From assembly GCF_042453785.1 (NCBI RefSeq), contig NC_091663.1, forward strand, positions 36,787,001 to 36,851,000: DNA of 64,000 nucleotides. Direction: 5' to 3'. This stretch comes from Malus domestica (lineage: Eukaryota; Streptophyta; Magnoliopsida; Rosales; Rosaceae). Of this stretch, positions 11,622 through 23,730 are shown one piece after another. The notes beneath the pieces were generated by a model. It searched no databases, had not been told where the DNA came from, and saw nothing but the letters and a program-made list of their open reading frames with translations. A program made the translations under genes and the position numbers. Each line of letters starts with the position of its first letter. The stretch's first letter is position 1.

Positions 11622-14600
11622 GTTTTTAGTTTACAGCTCTTCTTCTTGCTCAATATATAGTTTTAGAACCCAATAGGTCTATATATAATGAGTTTGCCTT
11701 TTAATTCTGTTTTGCATTTCCACATCACTGCAACCTGATTGGGAACAGTTGGTGCTGACGCCATCCATAATGTGGCCCCTACATATGATTTGTAGAAACT
11801 ATAACAATTTGGCCCCTACGATCATGAGTGCAAACTGCGAACTATAACAATGAGCTATACGCATCAAAATTGTTCACTAAAAGTTTATTTAAACATTTCA
11901 GATTTATTCTGTCCCCTACACCAATTACCACTAACAACTAGCAATTCTACATGGAATGCATGATATTTATATTAAACAATTTCATAGTTTTGTTTTTCAC
12001 TACATGCATGATTTTCACATCTAAAGATTCTTAATTGGAGAACATAAATAGTGCGGCTCGGAACGAACACACAACTATGGTCAACTAACGTAATCCACAT
12101 TCATTGATTAGTGTCCATCTTTAATTATAATAGGGAAGCTAGTTGAAATGAGGAAAATATAAATTCCAGTTGCGTAAATGACCACTTTTTGGAATTTTAT
12201 TGATATGTCGTCAATATTTAATTGATAATGTCGTCAATATTTGATTAATATGTTATCGTTGTTAGATTTTGATTATTTCGACAATTGAAATTTGTAAAAT
12301 CCTCATCTAAACCAATTTTCTTATGTTATATATGTTGTGATACACTATTGGTCGAGAAAGTTTTAAAGCACACGTATGCTAGATAAATTAAGGGGTCATT
12401 GTAACCACAATTATGTTACATCAAGACTAGGATGGTGTTCTACCACTGATATATTGTCCCTAACATTACGAGAATCAGAAAGTTGGGATATTTTTCTTGC
12501 TAATTGCACCATAACATGCTTGATTGGAGATCATCTCCATTTTTGGAAAACGCAACAGGAGGGCAGATATGTAGGCATGTAAATTAAACTCAAAAATTGG
12601 TTGAAATGATCGATTTACAAATTCCAATCGTTGAAATGACCCCTTCCTTATTTGATCGAGTAATATATGAAATATTAACGACATTTCGATCAGATATTAA
12701 AAAGTGATAATTTCAACAACTGAGATTTGTGGATTCGATTATTTCACCAATCGAGATTTGTATATCGATCATTTCAGTCAAATTTCCTTTAAACTCCTCC
12801 ATACTAATTGATGGTGATTAGAAGTATATATAATCATGTCTATACTTGTAACTTTGATAACAGGACAACGTGACGTGGGTTTTCAAATGCTCATTGATTT
12901 TATTTATCTGGTTCTACATCATGTATTGTCCACATGCTAGATATATAGAGCTTTTTGCTCCTTTCCTGCGTCAATTAAAGTGTGAAGAAAGCTTAAAATC
13001 ACCAACTTTCTCTCAGTTTCTGTTCCCCTCTATCTCTCAGAACAAAATGCGACGTGTAAAACACAAATAAAAAAAGAAGTATTTGCATTGAATTCTCATC
13101 AATAATCGCTCGAGTAATTTTTCAGGTGTGATGATCACACCTTCACTGTTTTACCAATGCAATCATGTAGTTATGAGCTCTTTTATCATCCTTGTCGTTC
13201 ACCCATGTTAAAACATAACTCGGCATCACACTAAAAAATTTCTACCATCTTTGGTAGTTAACAAGCTGCACCTGCACTAGAAAGGCCACTCGAAAACAAC
13301 AAAGCCAAGTTGGCCAAGTTGGAAGTTGCAGCAGGCATCAAGAGGTCAGGTCATTCAAAACCCGACATTAAATTAAAGTTATTCCTAAGTATCACATTTA
13401 GGAAATTGGATTGGATTACAAGGAATTTCTTGCAGCTTCTCTTTTATGATGGGATTTGATCGATAGGCCATTTCTTTTCTTGTGGCAAACAAACAATCTC
13501 AACCATTCATTGAGTTGATCAAGATGCTTAAGCTGACTGCCGACCGCCCAGCAGAAAAAATAATGACACATCTTTATCCAAAATGGACGTCCAATTAGCA
13601 GGTATCACAGCCAGAATTTTTTTTTTTACAGAGCGATATTCCGGGGGTTGTGGAATTCAAACTCGAGACTTCAGGTGAATGGTGAATGCTCTTAATGAAC
13701 CAAGCTACAAGCTCCTTACATCAAAGCAAGCATCTTTACACACACAATAATTACCTTTTTTTTCCTTTGCATGATAATTCTAGCAAGACATGGCTGTATA
13801 TTGACATTGAAATCTTTTTTCCATAGCTGGCTAGGTTGTTGATGGTGTAGAAGAAAGTAAACTATACTGGACCTAGATTTTGATCAAAATTCCATGACCA
13901 GGGGGGAGTACTGGACCTCCACTGAAATCATGGTGGCCTCCAATATATCTGTTTTTGGGTTGGAAGAATTCTAAGTATAATATTCAGCACACTCACCCAA
14001 CTCAAAAATTATTAGTCCCATATGTACTCTTGGGTGCATTGGTTTCGTGATATATATCCATCCAAATCCACTTCGGATATCCTTAGTTTTCGAACACAAT
14101 CATGCCAGTGTGCAGTATCGTTTTTGTGATAACTGATCAGGTAACAAATTCGTCAGCTAGCTAGGCCAAACAGATCAAGAGCATGTGACTATCTATTTAC
14201 GGTTAGCATGTGATTATCTATCCTTAGTTTTCGAACACAATCTGACGAGATTTCTTTATTAGGGTTTTTTGTCTTTAGGGTTTTATAGGGTTTTCCCTTT
14301 TTAATGATTGTATTAGGGTTTACGTCCCACAGTCTTTCGTTTAAAAGTAATTAGCTCAAATACATTGATGAATTTGACATGAGAATCATTCTTATTTCTA
14401 TCCTCACTCAATAGCACAGAACTTTCTGAACTAAGCAAATGATAAGACTGAGTTAACATATCGATCAGATTTCTTTTATTCTCAGGGGTTTTCTTTTGTC
14501 TATAGGTTTTAGGGTTTTCCGATTTAAAAGATTGAATTTACTGTCATGCAATCTCTTTTAAAAGTAATTAGCTGAAATAAAATTGATGAATTTGATATAA

Positions 14601-14697
14601 GAATTTTATTTCTATCGTATAACTGCATAACATGGGAACTTCCTTACTCACACAACTGATAAGATTGAGGTAACATGGGGATGGGTTCTTCATTAAA

Positions 14698-15060
14698 TCA
14701 TTTATAATTCAGAAAGAGAACAGAAATGTTGAACTGGTATATAATCTTTGTAAAGCAGCCGAATATATGCCGATCGAAAGGGCATTGCATGGTCCCATCT
14801 TCAGGTTCTAAACATATATACTCCACCAAAGCATCCACTTTCTCATGAGCAACTAGCAAGCCAGCCCTACACTCAAGATCAAAACATTTACATGTGAAAG
14901 TGCTATTACAATTTACAGTAGGACAAAAAGGACCGACAAAAACATCTTTGCTCAAAGGGTTTGTGAGTTTGTGGTTGAGCATTAATTTGTAGCTTTGGCA
15001 GCACAATTGGTGCAGCCTTTTGCGTAGTGATGGACAAAAGAAAAAGAGAAGGTGTGCCAA
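14698..15060 (-). pseudogene. Unassigned cysteine-rich reading frame
   Basis: An uninterrupted 120-codon frame starts MAHLLFFFCPSLRKRLHQL. It contains closely spaced cysteines (CPTVNC, CKCFDLEC) and a CPFDRHIFGC segment. The pattern of a leucine-rich start followed by cysteine pairs loosely recalls plant DUF674 proteins, which are usually much longer. No flanking exons were found, so it may be a gene fragment or chance. Function unknown. Confidence 0.25.
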
Positions 15061-15423
15061 ATTAATGTAACGAGACTAAAAAACCAGCATTAATTTTGTG
15101 ATGATTTTTACTTTTGAGAGTGCGGACGCGGCGATAATGCGGTACTGTTTCCGCATCAGGCATATAATATATGGTCTATTTATTCATATATGTTGTAGCC
15201 TTATAGGTGGTGTGACTCACTAAATTGAACTCTCTTTTCCTATATCAGAGAAAGCATTGTGGTTATATAATATGACAGACAGATCCAGTTGTTTCTGTTT
15301 CAACTTTCAACTTTAGCTTGTTGGGGGCTAAGTTTTGGTGTCAATGGAATCCATTCCTTTTGTGTCTAGTCATGTGCAAGTGGTTATCTAACTTTGGCTC
15401 ACTTTCATAACTAGATCGGGCAT

Positions 15424-15590
15424 GGTATTAGAGCAGGTTTTCCGTTGCGGCTAAAGGTCATGGCTATGATTATAAAACCGTTTCAAGATCAAGTCGTTGA
15501 AGAGATTAGTTTCATCAATTGGAATTCTCCACCAATTTACGACAAGTATGATGATGACGACGAGTATACTGCTGCTGCTAGGAGATAAAT
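15424..15590 (+). mobile_element. Possible LTR-retroelement scrap, fossil
   Basis: A primer-binding-site-like TGGTATTAGAGC at 15424 is followed by a short open stretch beginning at the ATG near 15460 and rich in Asp/Tyr codons. No LTR pair or enzyme domain is seen, so this is at best a broken leftover of a copia-type element. Confidence 0.3.
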
Positions 15591-16685
15591 GCTTTGTGGA
15601 TTGGGGTTATCCACATAATATGAATACAATGGTGGAAACATTTTATATATAGCTTCATAAAGAGGTCAAAACATTGCATTTGCACAATGATTGTGTTTGG
15701 GAAGATTTCGTTACTCACAATCTAGAGTAGAAATTTTTGAAGAAAAGAATCGGTGAATTTGATTGTGGTTCCTCAATATCCCTCCGACCCTACTCCTTAC
15801 AAGAAACAAATTTGGAAATCTTATATGCTTGATTTGAAGTCAATTTCTATTAACAAGGAACAAAGGTGTACTAGCTTAGGAATAGCGTGGAAGTGGAATG
15901 TACTTGTTTTGTGGGTTTGAAAACTTTAACAATTCTGAATTTCTTTTGATGTGGCTGCTGTGGAAAGATTTGAAAGGTCATCCAAAAGATCGAGAAAAAA
16001 ACAAGGAAACTCAAGGACGAGTTTTTTTTTTCGAGAACAGGAGTATGATGTAGTGCATGACAATAAATATAGTTTCTATATTAAATTTCATTGTTTGTGA
16101 CTTCTCATCTTTCAAAGCTATGTATTATTAGGTGTTTAGCAACTATAATCTTAGTATTAAGTATCTATCCTATTAATGTATTGTACTATATGTGTGTAGG
16201 ACTCCATATACATTTGTTTTGTGTAATTGAATGAGTCTCCTCTCTAAATCAAGCGTTTAACTTGGCTATACGAGTCAATCCGCGAGTAACAACATCGAAC
16301 GAGTTTCGTTGCCCCTTATTGAATGAACTCCATATTATATATTCCCGTCTCTTCGAGACCCTTCGCTCATCAGGTCATATTATTTCATTTTTCACAATGC
16401 CTATTGATTAAAAAGTGACCCCAAGTTCCAATTTATTTTTCTTTTACATTTCAAAATATCTAGAAAAAAATTAACATTATTTTACACATATGGCAAATAA
16501 GTGCGCTTGATTATGCCACATAAGCAAACTTATCATAATTTTTAATGAAATTAACGGATATGACAAAGTGAAGTAAAATTGAGTTTCAGAGAATACATTT
16601 ATGCAAATTTTAGAAGTAAAGTGAGATCGAAATAAATTTAGAAAGACGTTTCTCGAATATAATAGGATATTACATTAGTGACGGT

Positions 16686-17197
16686 CAAGGTCTAAAATAT
16701 CGATATTATCCCGATATTTTCTTCGAAATTTCTGTGTTTTTGGACTACCGATATTTCCGATATCAGCGATATTTTAGATCTTGATAGGAACTCTATGTGG
16801 TACTAAGTCACTCATGTATCTTACCATGCAAAGTATAAAGTGTAAAATATTGTACTAATTCATTATATATAAATGATTATGATGTGTTTAAATTTCTTTC
16901 ATTAATTATTACATATTTTATACACTCACAATGTTTGCCAGCTTGCTATATAATCAACTTAAATCAATTAAATCCATCATGCAATGCATTTCCTTCCAAT
17001 TTTTTTGTGATAAACTAATAGATAATTGATTAAATAAACATCCTGCAAAGTTTCAATAAAAATTTCCAAGTTTTTCTTATAATTTACGTGGTTTTTATTC
17101 AATTTTTATCGATATCGATAATATCCGATATTTCCATTGAAATTTCTGTGTTTTTGGACTATCGATATTTCTGATATCATCGATATTTTAAACCTTG
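16686..17197. mobile_element. hAT-like DNA element with cgatat subterminal repeats
   Basis: A 512-bp element whose ends are inverted (caaggtctaaaatatcgat and atcgatattttaaaccttg). It is flanked by gtgacggt and gtgatggt, an 8-bp target duplication with one mismatch. The subterminal regions carry many cgatat palindromes and the shared phrase gaaatttctgtgtttttgga. It is non-coding and ends about 165 bp before the LPA1 start codon, so it forms part of that gene's upstream region. Confidence 0.7.
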
Positions 17198-17362
17198 GTG
17201 ATGGTAAATGTAAAGGTTTATCTCCACCCAAATATAGTGAAGGGTAAGTTATGGGCGGTGTGGATCTTCTGTTGTTGGTGCACTAATGACACTGGATCCG
17301 CTTCTCTCTGTCGATAACAGAGTGTTAAAGGTTTACGGTGCGAGTTGATAAAACTCGCTCTA

Positions 17363-20300
17363 ATGGCTGTGGCTGCTCCGGCTCTGCATCACCACCTACG
17401 GCTCCGCTTCTCGAACCCAATAACACGAACAAGGCCGTCTCTTCCCGGCGGAGCAACCGCGTTCCTCACCCATTTGCAAATTCACCAGAACTCAGCCCGC
17501 ATCTCTCTCATCTCCTGCTCTTCAACTTCTAAGTCCACTGAAGCCAATACAGACACCCCCGAGTCTTGTGTGAATTTGGGTCTCCAGCTCTTCTCCAAAG
17601 GACGGGTAATTTCCCATATTTCCCTACTAATCGTCGCAACTTTCGATTTCTTTGAGCGAATTTTACTTTTTTGTGAGATGGGTGTGTTGAGTTTTAGTTT
17701 TCTATCAAGAACGTACTGTCTATATGTTATTGATAATGTGTCGATATTAATGTTTTCGGTTTCCTAAGTAGGAAATATCGTATCTTTAGTTTAATGTGTT
17801 GAACTTTGAGGTTGGGAAAGCAGAAATATTGTATCTTTGAGCATTGTTTCAATTTGCATACGTTTAGAAACTTGGATTTTGGTGAATAAGAAGCTCTCAT
17901 TTGTGCTGTATGAAAGTATTTGATATCGTGTCTCTATGATCCTGGAGTTTTCAGGTTAAAGATGCTTTAGTTCAGTTTGAAACAGCACTGAGTTTGGATC
18001 CCAACCCAATCGAGGCCCAGGCTGCACTGTATAACAAAGCCTGCTGTCACGCCTACAAGTAGGGATTTCAGATTATTTTGTTAGTTTTCCTTATGCATCT
18101 CAGACTATCGAAAATATGCCCGAAGTTTATGTTTTCTATCTGAATTTACCTCCAACTAATTCTTAGCTAGGCTGATAGGTGTTGTTTTTGTTTCACATTC
18201 TGAGGAAGAGGGGAAGGAAGGAAAGCTGCTGATTGTCTACGTACCGCCTTGAGAGAATATGACCTCAAATTTGGCACAATTTTGAATGATCCCGACTTGG
18301 CCTCTTTCAGAGCTTTGCCTGAATTTAAGGAATTGCAGGAAGAGGTTTGTTACTAAACTCAAACTGTTAACTGTAATTTGTTTTGTCCTGTAATTTTGAG
18401 AGTGCATCTCATCCTCTGGTTGTTTCAACCGGTTGGGGTTTGTAAGCGGTGGAATCATATGAATAGCTGTTATTTATTGTTGAAACCTTGCCACGTTTTC
18501 TTCTGTCTTTGGACATCTTTTATGACAATTATTTCTTATTTATGCAGGCTAGACTAGGTGGGGAAGATATAGGCTACAGTTTTAGGAGAGATCTCAAACT
18601 CATTAGTGAAGTCCAAGCACCATTCCGTGGGATTAGGAGATTCTTTTATGTAGCATTCTCTGCAGCTGCAGGAATCTCAACGTTCTTTACTGTACCCCGG
18701 CTGTTCCGTGCATTTCAAGGTGGTGATGATGCCCCTGATCTCTGGGAAACTGCTGGCAATGTTGCCGTTAATGTTGGAGGTAAAATCAAGTGCTTTTACT
18801 TGCATATAAAAAGTACCGTTCTCCCTCTTTTCTATGTATAAAAGTATTGAGTTAATCCATATAGAGTGACTTTGAGGAGATAACGTTGTTATAAATAACA
18901 ATACTACGTTTGTCAGATATGGTTCTTTGTAAGATACTTTGTTTCATAAAAAACAGAACGTAATAATCTTATAGAATATCTGGAGACGTAGGAGTTAAAA
19001 TTCATTCAATGAGTATCTCATAGAAATTGGGAGTAGCAGAAAAAAAAAATAACCAAAAGATCCAACTTTCACGAGTGTAAGCTTTTGGGTTGTGTGTTCA
19101 TCGACAGTCATGTCTTTCAATTGCTTGGGAGATCAAGGGATGGAATAAGATACTGAGTGAACTTTGGAACTTGCTATTTAATATGACTAAGCTTTTGAAT
19201 CAGTAATCTACAGGTCTTATTGTTCTTGTGGCATTGTTTTTATGGGAAAACAAGAAGGAGGAGGAACAACTTTCACAAATATCTCGCGATGAAAATCTAT
19301 CAAGATTGCCATTGCGCCTCTCCACCAACCGGGTTGTTGAGCTTGTGCAGTTGCGAGACACTGTTAGGCCTGTGAGTACCGCTCTTTCTTCATTATCTCT
19401 ATGTAGGTTATACGTTGGTGCAGTTCTTGTAATTCTCTACATCTATTTTCTGTTTTCCTGATCTGGATAAATGCCATTGGTCTGATAAAGTCTAGAATTT
19501 AGGTTATTTTGGCAGGGAAGAAGGAGACTGTTGCCTTAAGTATCCAGCAGGCAGCAAGATTTCGAACCGAGCTCCTGAGAAGAGGTGTTCTTTTAGTTCC
19601 TGTCATCTGGGATGAAGTTAAGGTACCTCAAATAGAGAAGAAAGGCTTCGGTACACCTTCAAAGGCAGCTGCTGCTCTTCCTTCTATTGGGGTAAGATGC
19701 AAAGACTTTCATCTATAGTTCTCAATGCATGTTCTGAGATAGACTTCGATAAGTTATTTCATTCTTCCCACCATATCTGTTGGCTCCAATGGTAGGAAGA
19801 TTTCGAGAAACGAACTCAGTCTATAACTGCAAAGTCAAAGTTAAAAGCTGAAATCCGATTCAGGGCTGAGGTTGAATCCCCTGGAGAATGGGAAAGGTTA
19901 CGTGCTACTCTTTATTGTCTACACACTTGTTTGACCATCAATTTATTACTCTAAATAACAAAATGTTTTGTGTTTGTATGCATTATTCGGTTTGTATGGT
20001 TTATATGCATTATTGTGTTGATATGCTTGTTTAGGTGGATAAAGGATCAGCAAAAGTCCGAAGGAGTTGCTCCTGGAGAGGATGTCTACATTATACTGCG
20101 CCTAGATGGTCGAGTTCGAAGATCAGGGAAAGTAAGTGCATACTGCATTTATGGCTACTTAAGTTCTGGATTTGAGTTTCTGAAATAGCAGATTTAATCT
20201 CCTGCATTTCATTTCAAATATACGCGTTTCTTTTGCTCCATTTATTTCCATACACCCTACAAACGTTTAAACTGGTTCGACCCAAGGAAAACTTAACTCC

Positions 20301-20457
20301 GAGTGTCATCCTCTCCTTTTCGTTTCCCTTTTTATTGTTTTGTTGTTGAATACATCTGTAATATACTCCGATGTCTTTGCAGGGCATGCCGGACTGGCAA
20401 CAAATTGTGCAGGAGCTGCCACCAATAGAAGCATTACTTAGTAAACTCGAAAGATAG
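17363..20457 (+). CDS. LPA1: LOW PSII ACCUMULATION 1, chloroplastic
   Basis: LPA1 is a thylakoid membrane protein that helps insert and assemble the photosystem II core protein D1. Nine exons (17363-17605, 17955-18058, 18209-18344, 18548-18779, 19214-19371, 19503-19691, 19796-19896, 20035-20131, 20383-20457) give 444 residues, close to the Arabidopsis protein (about 450). Residues 1-60 are Ser/Arg-rich and suit a plastid transit peptide. Residues about 70-130 are the TPR part (ALVQFETALSLDPNPIEAQ). Hydrophobic segments at about 192-214 and 236-252 are probable membrane spans. The C-terminus GRVRRSGKGMPDWQQI is characteristic. All introns are GT-AG. The third exon start (18209) was set by frame: the AG four bases upstream would shift it. 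The ATG at 17363 is the first in frame. Confidence 0.93.
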
Positions 20458-21611
20458 GAGAGTTTTTATGGATGCCTCTGTTAGGCAATCATCTGGTTCT
20501 TACACTTCCCAACCCCCATAAGATTTCCTTCAACTCCATCCCTTTCGGGTCATTTTGTATTACTAATACGTCTGCAGACGCACAATTCATGTACATTCCA
20601 CTGATGTATTGTAAATTTTACCACGAACAGTGAATTTTAGACGGGTGGAAATATATTTCGATTTTTTATTATATACAACGCAGTTTCTTGGTTGGATCGT
20701 CCTTTCTAGAATGCCGTTACATAACTCTGTGGGGGCTTGTAGCTTAAGTAGTCAAGCGTTTTACTCTCACACACTCTCGTTCTCGTCCCTAACCACCGTT
20801 ATACCAAACTGACCGAGTATAATATAGAACGGCTGGTTTAGCTGTTGTTTTCAAAAAGAATAGTCTGAATCTCTTGACGTAGGAAGAAGTTTAATCAAAG
20901 TCCGCTTAAGTGGCTCGAAGTTGTTGTAGTGCCTGCTGGCGCAAATTAAAAAAACTATATCAATTTCAATGAGTAGTTACACACCGACTTTGGTTTTGAT
21001 GCGGCTTGTTTGAAATTGCTTTAAGAATCGCTAAAAGAGCGTGCTTTGGTTTTGATGTGGCTCGTTTGAGATTGCTTCAAGAACGGCTAAAATAGCTCTC
21101 TGCTAACTAATAATTCTGTAATAACGTTTGATAGAAAAAACTCAAAAGGCACTTCCAAGTCAAATAAGCGATTTCTGGAGAGGGTGAGCATTTCCAAATT
21201 CCAATTGCTTTTTCAAGAAACACCTAGTTTTTTTCAATTAAAGTCACAACGTGATTATGATAAAAAGCACTTCTAACAAAAGCACTTACGAGCGGAAACA
21301 GTCCGAAAACGGCCCTTATGAAATCTCTACCAGCATATTTTCCGGTAGTGGTTGATTTCATTTTCTTGGTAGGTTTTGAACAAAGTCATGGATTGTTCCA
21401 ATTTCAGTTTTCTTTGTAGCAATTGGAACGAGGTTGAATTAATGCAAGTCAACAAAGTAATCACCTCCTTGAAGAAATCAGCATCCAATTTTCCATTTAC
21501 TGAACCTTTCGTCCCTTCCTAGGTTATCTTCTTCTCTTGTTCATAGTATTTATAACAACTCAGCAGCTATAAATACAAGTTGGCAGCCAAAAACACACCA
21601 TACAAAAAACT
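20458..21611. other. LPA1-RALF intergenic region
   Basis: It contains the LPA1 3' UTR, a twofold imperfect repeat of about 55 bp near 20988-21100 (tttggttttgatg, gcttgtttgaaattgcttta) and a foldback MITE-like segment at about 21113-21310 built on aaaagcacttctaac. The RALF promoter occupies the last 300 bases. No gene is seen. Confidence 0.5.
21568..21575 (+). promoter_or_regulatory. TATA box of the RALF gene
   Basis: TATAAATA lies 37-44 bases before the RALF start codon, within cagctataaatacaag. The spacing implies a very short 5' leader. Function is inferred from motif and position. Confidence 0.6.
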
Positions 21612-21953
21612 ATGGCCAATTCCTCCACCATTATCTTTTCCTTGGCCCTCGTCGCCGCTCTGATCATCTCCGCTGATGCAGGGGGCGATCACAGGGTGAG
21701 CTGGGTTCCGCTGAGACCCGGCTGCGAGGGTTCGGTAGCAGAGTGCATGGATGATCATGATGTTGAGTTTGGCATGGACTCAGAGATCAGCAGGCGCATC
21801 TTGGCCACCTCACAGTACATAAGCTATGGAGCTCTGCAGAGAAACACCGTGCCTTGCTCTCACAGAGGTGCTTCCTACTACAACTGCAAGTCAGGTGCTC
21901 AGAGCAACCCCTACAAACGCGGATGCACTGCTATTGCCCGTTGCCGGAGTTGA
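21612..21953 (+). CDS. RALF33: Rapid alkalinization factor preproprotein
   Basis: Secreted cysteine-rich peptide hormone sensed by FERONIA-type receptor kinases, restraining cell growth and modulating immunity. A single exon of 113 codons, usual for the family. Parts in order: a signal peptide (residues 1-23, hydrophobic IIFSLALVAALIISADA), an acidic propeptide, the RRIL subtilase (S1P) cleavage site at about residue 61, then a mature peptide of about 49 residues. The mature part starts ATSQYISY (the YISY receptor-binding motif) and has four cysteines for two disulfides (VPC, YNC, RGC, ARC). It resembles RALF33/RALF1 most closely (YGALQRNTVPC). All key residues are present, so it should be functional. 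It is convergent with HSBP downstream. Confidence 0.95.
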   Translation: MANSSTIIFSLALVAALIISADAGGDHRVSWVPLRPGCEGSVAECMDDHDVEFGMDSEISRRILATSQYISYGALQRNTVPCSHRGASYYNCKSGAQSNPYKRGCTAIARCRS

Positions 21954-22642
21954 TCACCGGTGTAGCTGTTTTATGTTATGGATTTAAGTAACAGATCATG
22001 CTGTGAATTGTAATGCTCATACTATTGCCTTATCTTTCTGTTTTTATCCCGACAATACTGTAGTCGAAATTTTCTTGATCAACCTTGTTATTTAACTTAA
22101 CAATCTATCCCAAACCGGGAAGTACCTGGCTAGAGCAGTGTTCGAGTCGTCCTACTTGTGTATGCCTGGATTAACCAGAGCCGACTCGGTTGGGGCTATT
22201 CTGAAAGGTGAGTCCCTGCACGAAGAAGTCTGACCTGGGCCAACCACAGTCTAAGTAGGTAAACGAGTTCGAAAATCATCGTTCTAGGATGTTCCCGACT
22301 AGTATAATTTTATGAAATATAAAGATGCTACGGAATGTCAAAGTTTTCCCAGCAGCCAAACACTCAAAAATAAACAAACAGCAGTGAACTGTTAAATTCT
22401 GATAAGAAACAACGCATGATAAGATATCATCTCATATTAATGACTTTCAAATGATAGACCGCGAACAACATTAGCTACAAGAGCACAACGAGTGTTTATA
22501 ATCTCATAGAAACATCAGCTTCAATCGGTCAAGCACAAATACACAATCGCAGACAAAGAAAAGATAGCACAAAAACCGAAAACCTTATCGAATGTAGGAT
22601 GAGCACTATGTTTATCATCAAGAACATGAATTGTAACTAAAT
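21954..22642. other. RALF-HSBP convergent intergenic region
   Basis: It holds the 3' UTRs of both neighbours. A stretch at about 22090-22300 is GC-richer than its surroundings and contains gtgttcgagtcgtcc, a weak match to a Pol III B box. It could be an old SINE fragment, but no ends or target duplication could be shown. Confidence 0.35.
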
Positions 22643-23730
22643 TTATGCGGAACCTTCATCTTGCTTCACTTCATCTGATGCTGGCTTGGACTGCTGCATT
22701 GGAGACGGAGAGCCCTCCATTCCCATCTCTGTTTTTAGGTCGTTGATGCTGCTCTCCAACTCATTTATGCGAGAGCCCATCTCGTCAAGTGATCATAGTT
22801 AAGGAAACATAACAGATATTTCACTGATAGCACACGGATAGTAAGGTTTCAAACCCGTCAAGATCCAACTATCAAAACTTGCAGGAAAAACCAGAAACCA
22901 AATGAAAACCGAAAATCAAAAAGTATACACAGACTAATTCCTTCAAACTAATCAGACATACTGGTAGTTGTGGCTATAGGAGGAATCTATAACTAATTGA
23001 GAACCGAATATGACATAACCCTAACGCGGACAGATAAACGCTTTCAAAGTTAAAGAAAACGGGAAAAGGATATTCTTCGTAACAATGGAGTCGGACATTG
23101 TTTGGAACCTAGATTGCTGCAAACAGAAATTTTATCAATAACAGTCAATTATTTGATTCAACCAACATCACCTCAACTCGAGAAAAACTCACCATTTGTT
23201 GAAGAAGATTTTGCACCTGCGAAAAACAAACACCGAAAAATCATTACCAACACAAACATTCTTGTAAAAATGATCCAATAATCTCAAAATTCTACATTTT
23301 TCGAACAAAAATCGAAACTCAGAAAGCTATGAGAACAATTAGGCACTCACAAAAGCAGACATGTCGGCAGTGCTCTGCTTCGGATCCTCCGAATCATGCC
23401 CGTCCTGCAGAGAAAAACAAATTCAGAGCAAAACACAGCCAAAGTGCTCCACAGAGTGGCCCTAACGACACGTCGTACGAGCAACAATCGCCCAAACCGA
23501 CGCACATTTGGGCGAATTGCAACAATCAGAGAGAAAGACAGAAGCTTTTGCGGTAATATCAAAAGTAAACGAATTTGGGCATTCAAATTGTAGCTAGAAA
23601 AATCAAAATTTTGAATTGAACCGAATCGGAGTTGAAAAATTCAGGAACCCTAACGGCAAAACTAGACGAAATTGAACGATTTATTTCCAGAAAAATAACG
23701 AAATAAAGCACGAAGAATTGAAATTACCAT
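22643..23730 (-). CDS. HSBP: Heat shock factor-binding protein
   Basis: A small coiled-coil protein that binds the trimerisation domain of heat shock transcription factors and turns off the heat response. Five coding exons on the minus strand (23730-23728, 23404-23351, 23216-23193, 23116-23074, 22788-22643) give 89 residues, standard for plants. The heptad coiled coil spans about residues 20-60 (MSAFVQNLLQQM, RFQTMSDSIVTKIDEMGSRI, ELESSINDLKTEM), followed by a polar Ser/Pro/Glu tail. Two oddities: the first coding exon contributes only the ATG, and the last intron (23073-22789) is an AT-AC intron of the minor U12 class. The frame closes exactly only with that intron. It is convergent with RALF, and the same two genes are neighbours in Arabidopsis from memory. 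Confidence 0.92.
22789..23073 (-). other. U12-type AT-AC intron of HSBP
   Basis: On the minus strand the intron starts ATATCCTTTT, the minor-spliceosome donor. It contains TTCCTTAAC (22806-22798), a perfect U12 branch-site match, and ends AC ten bases later. It interrupts the Ile codon of VTKIDEMG: exon AAG A, then TT GAC. No GT-AG alternative keeps the conserved coiled coil in frame. Confidence 0.9.

Larger units (their letters stand above)
11622..16677. other. Intergenic region upstream of GH3, no confirmed gene
   Basis: The first few hundred bases should hold the GH3 promoter. Near 12125-12790 several copies of an aattgagatttgt/gatcatttca motif suggest a decayed repeat. Apart from an unassigned minus-strand frame at 14698-15060 and a possible retroelement scrap at 15424-15590, nothing is recognised. 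Confidence 0.4.

Noticed and set aside
22090-22300. Possible tRNA or SINE between RALF and HSBP
   Set aside because: Only a weak B-box-like gttcgagtc is present. No cloverleaf, A box, tail or target duplication could be shown.
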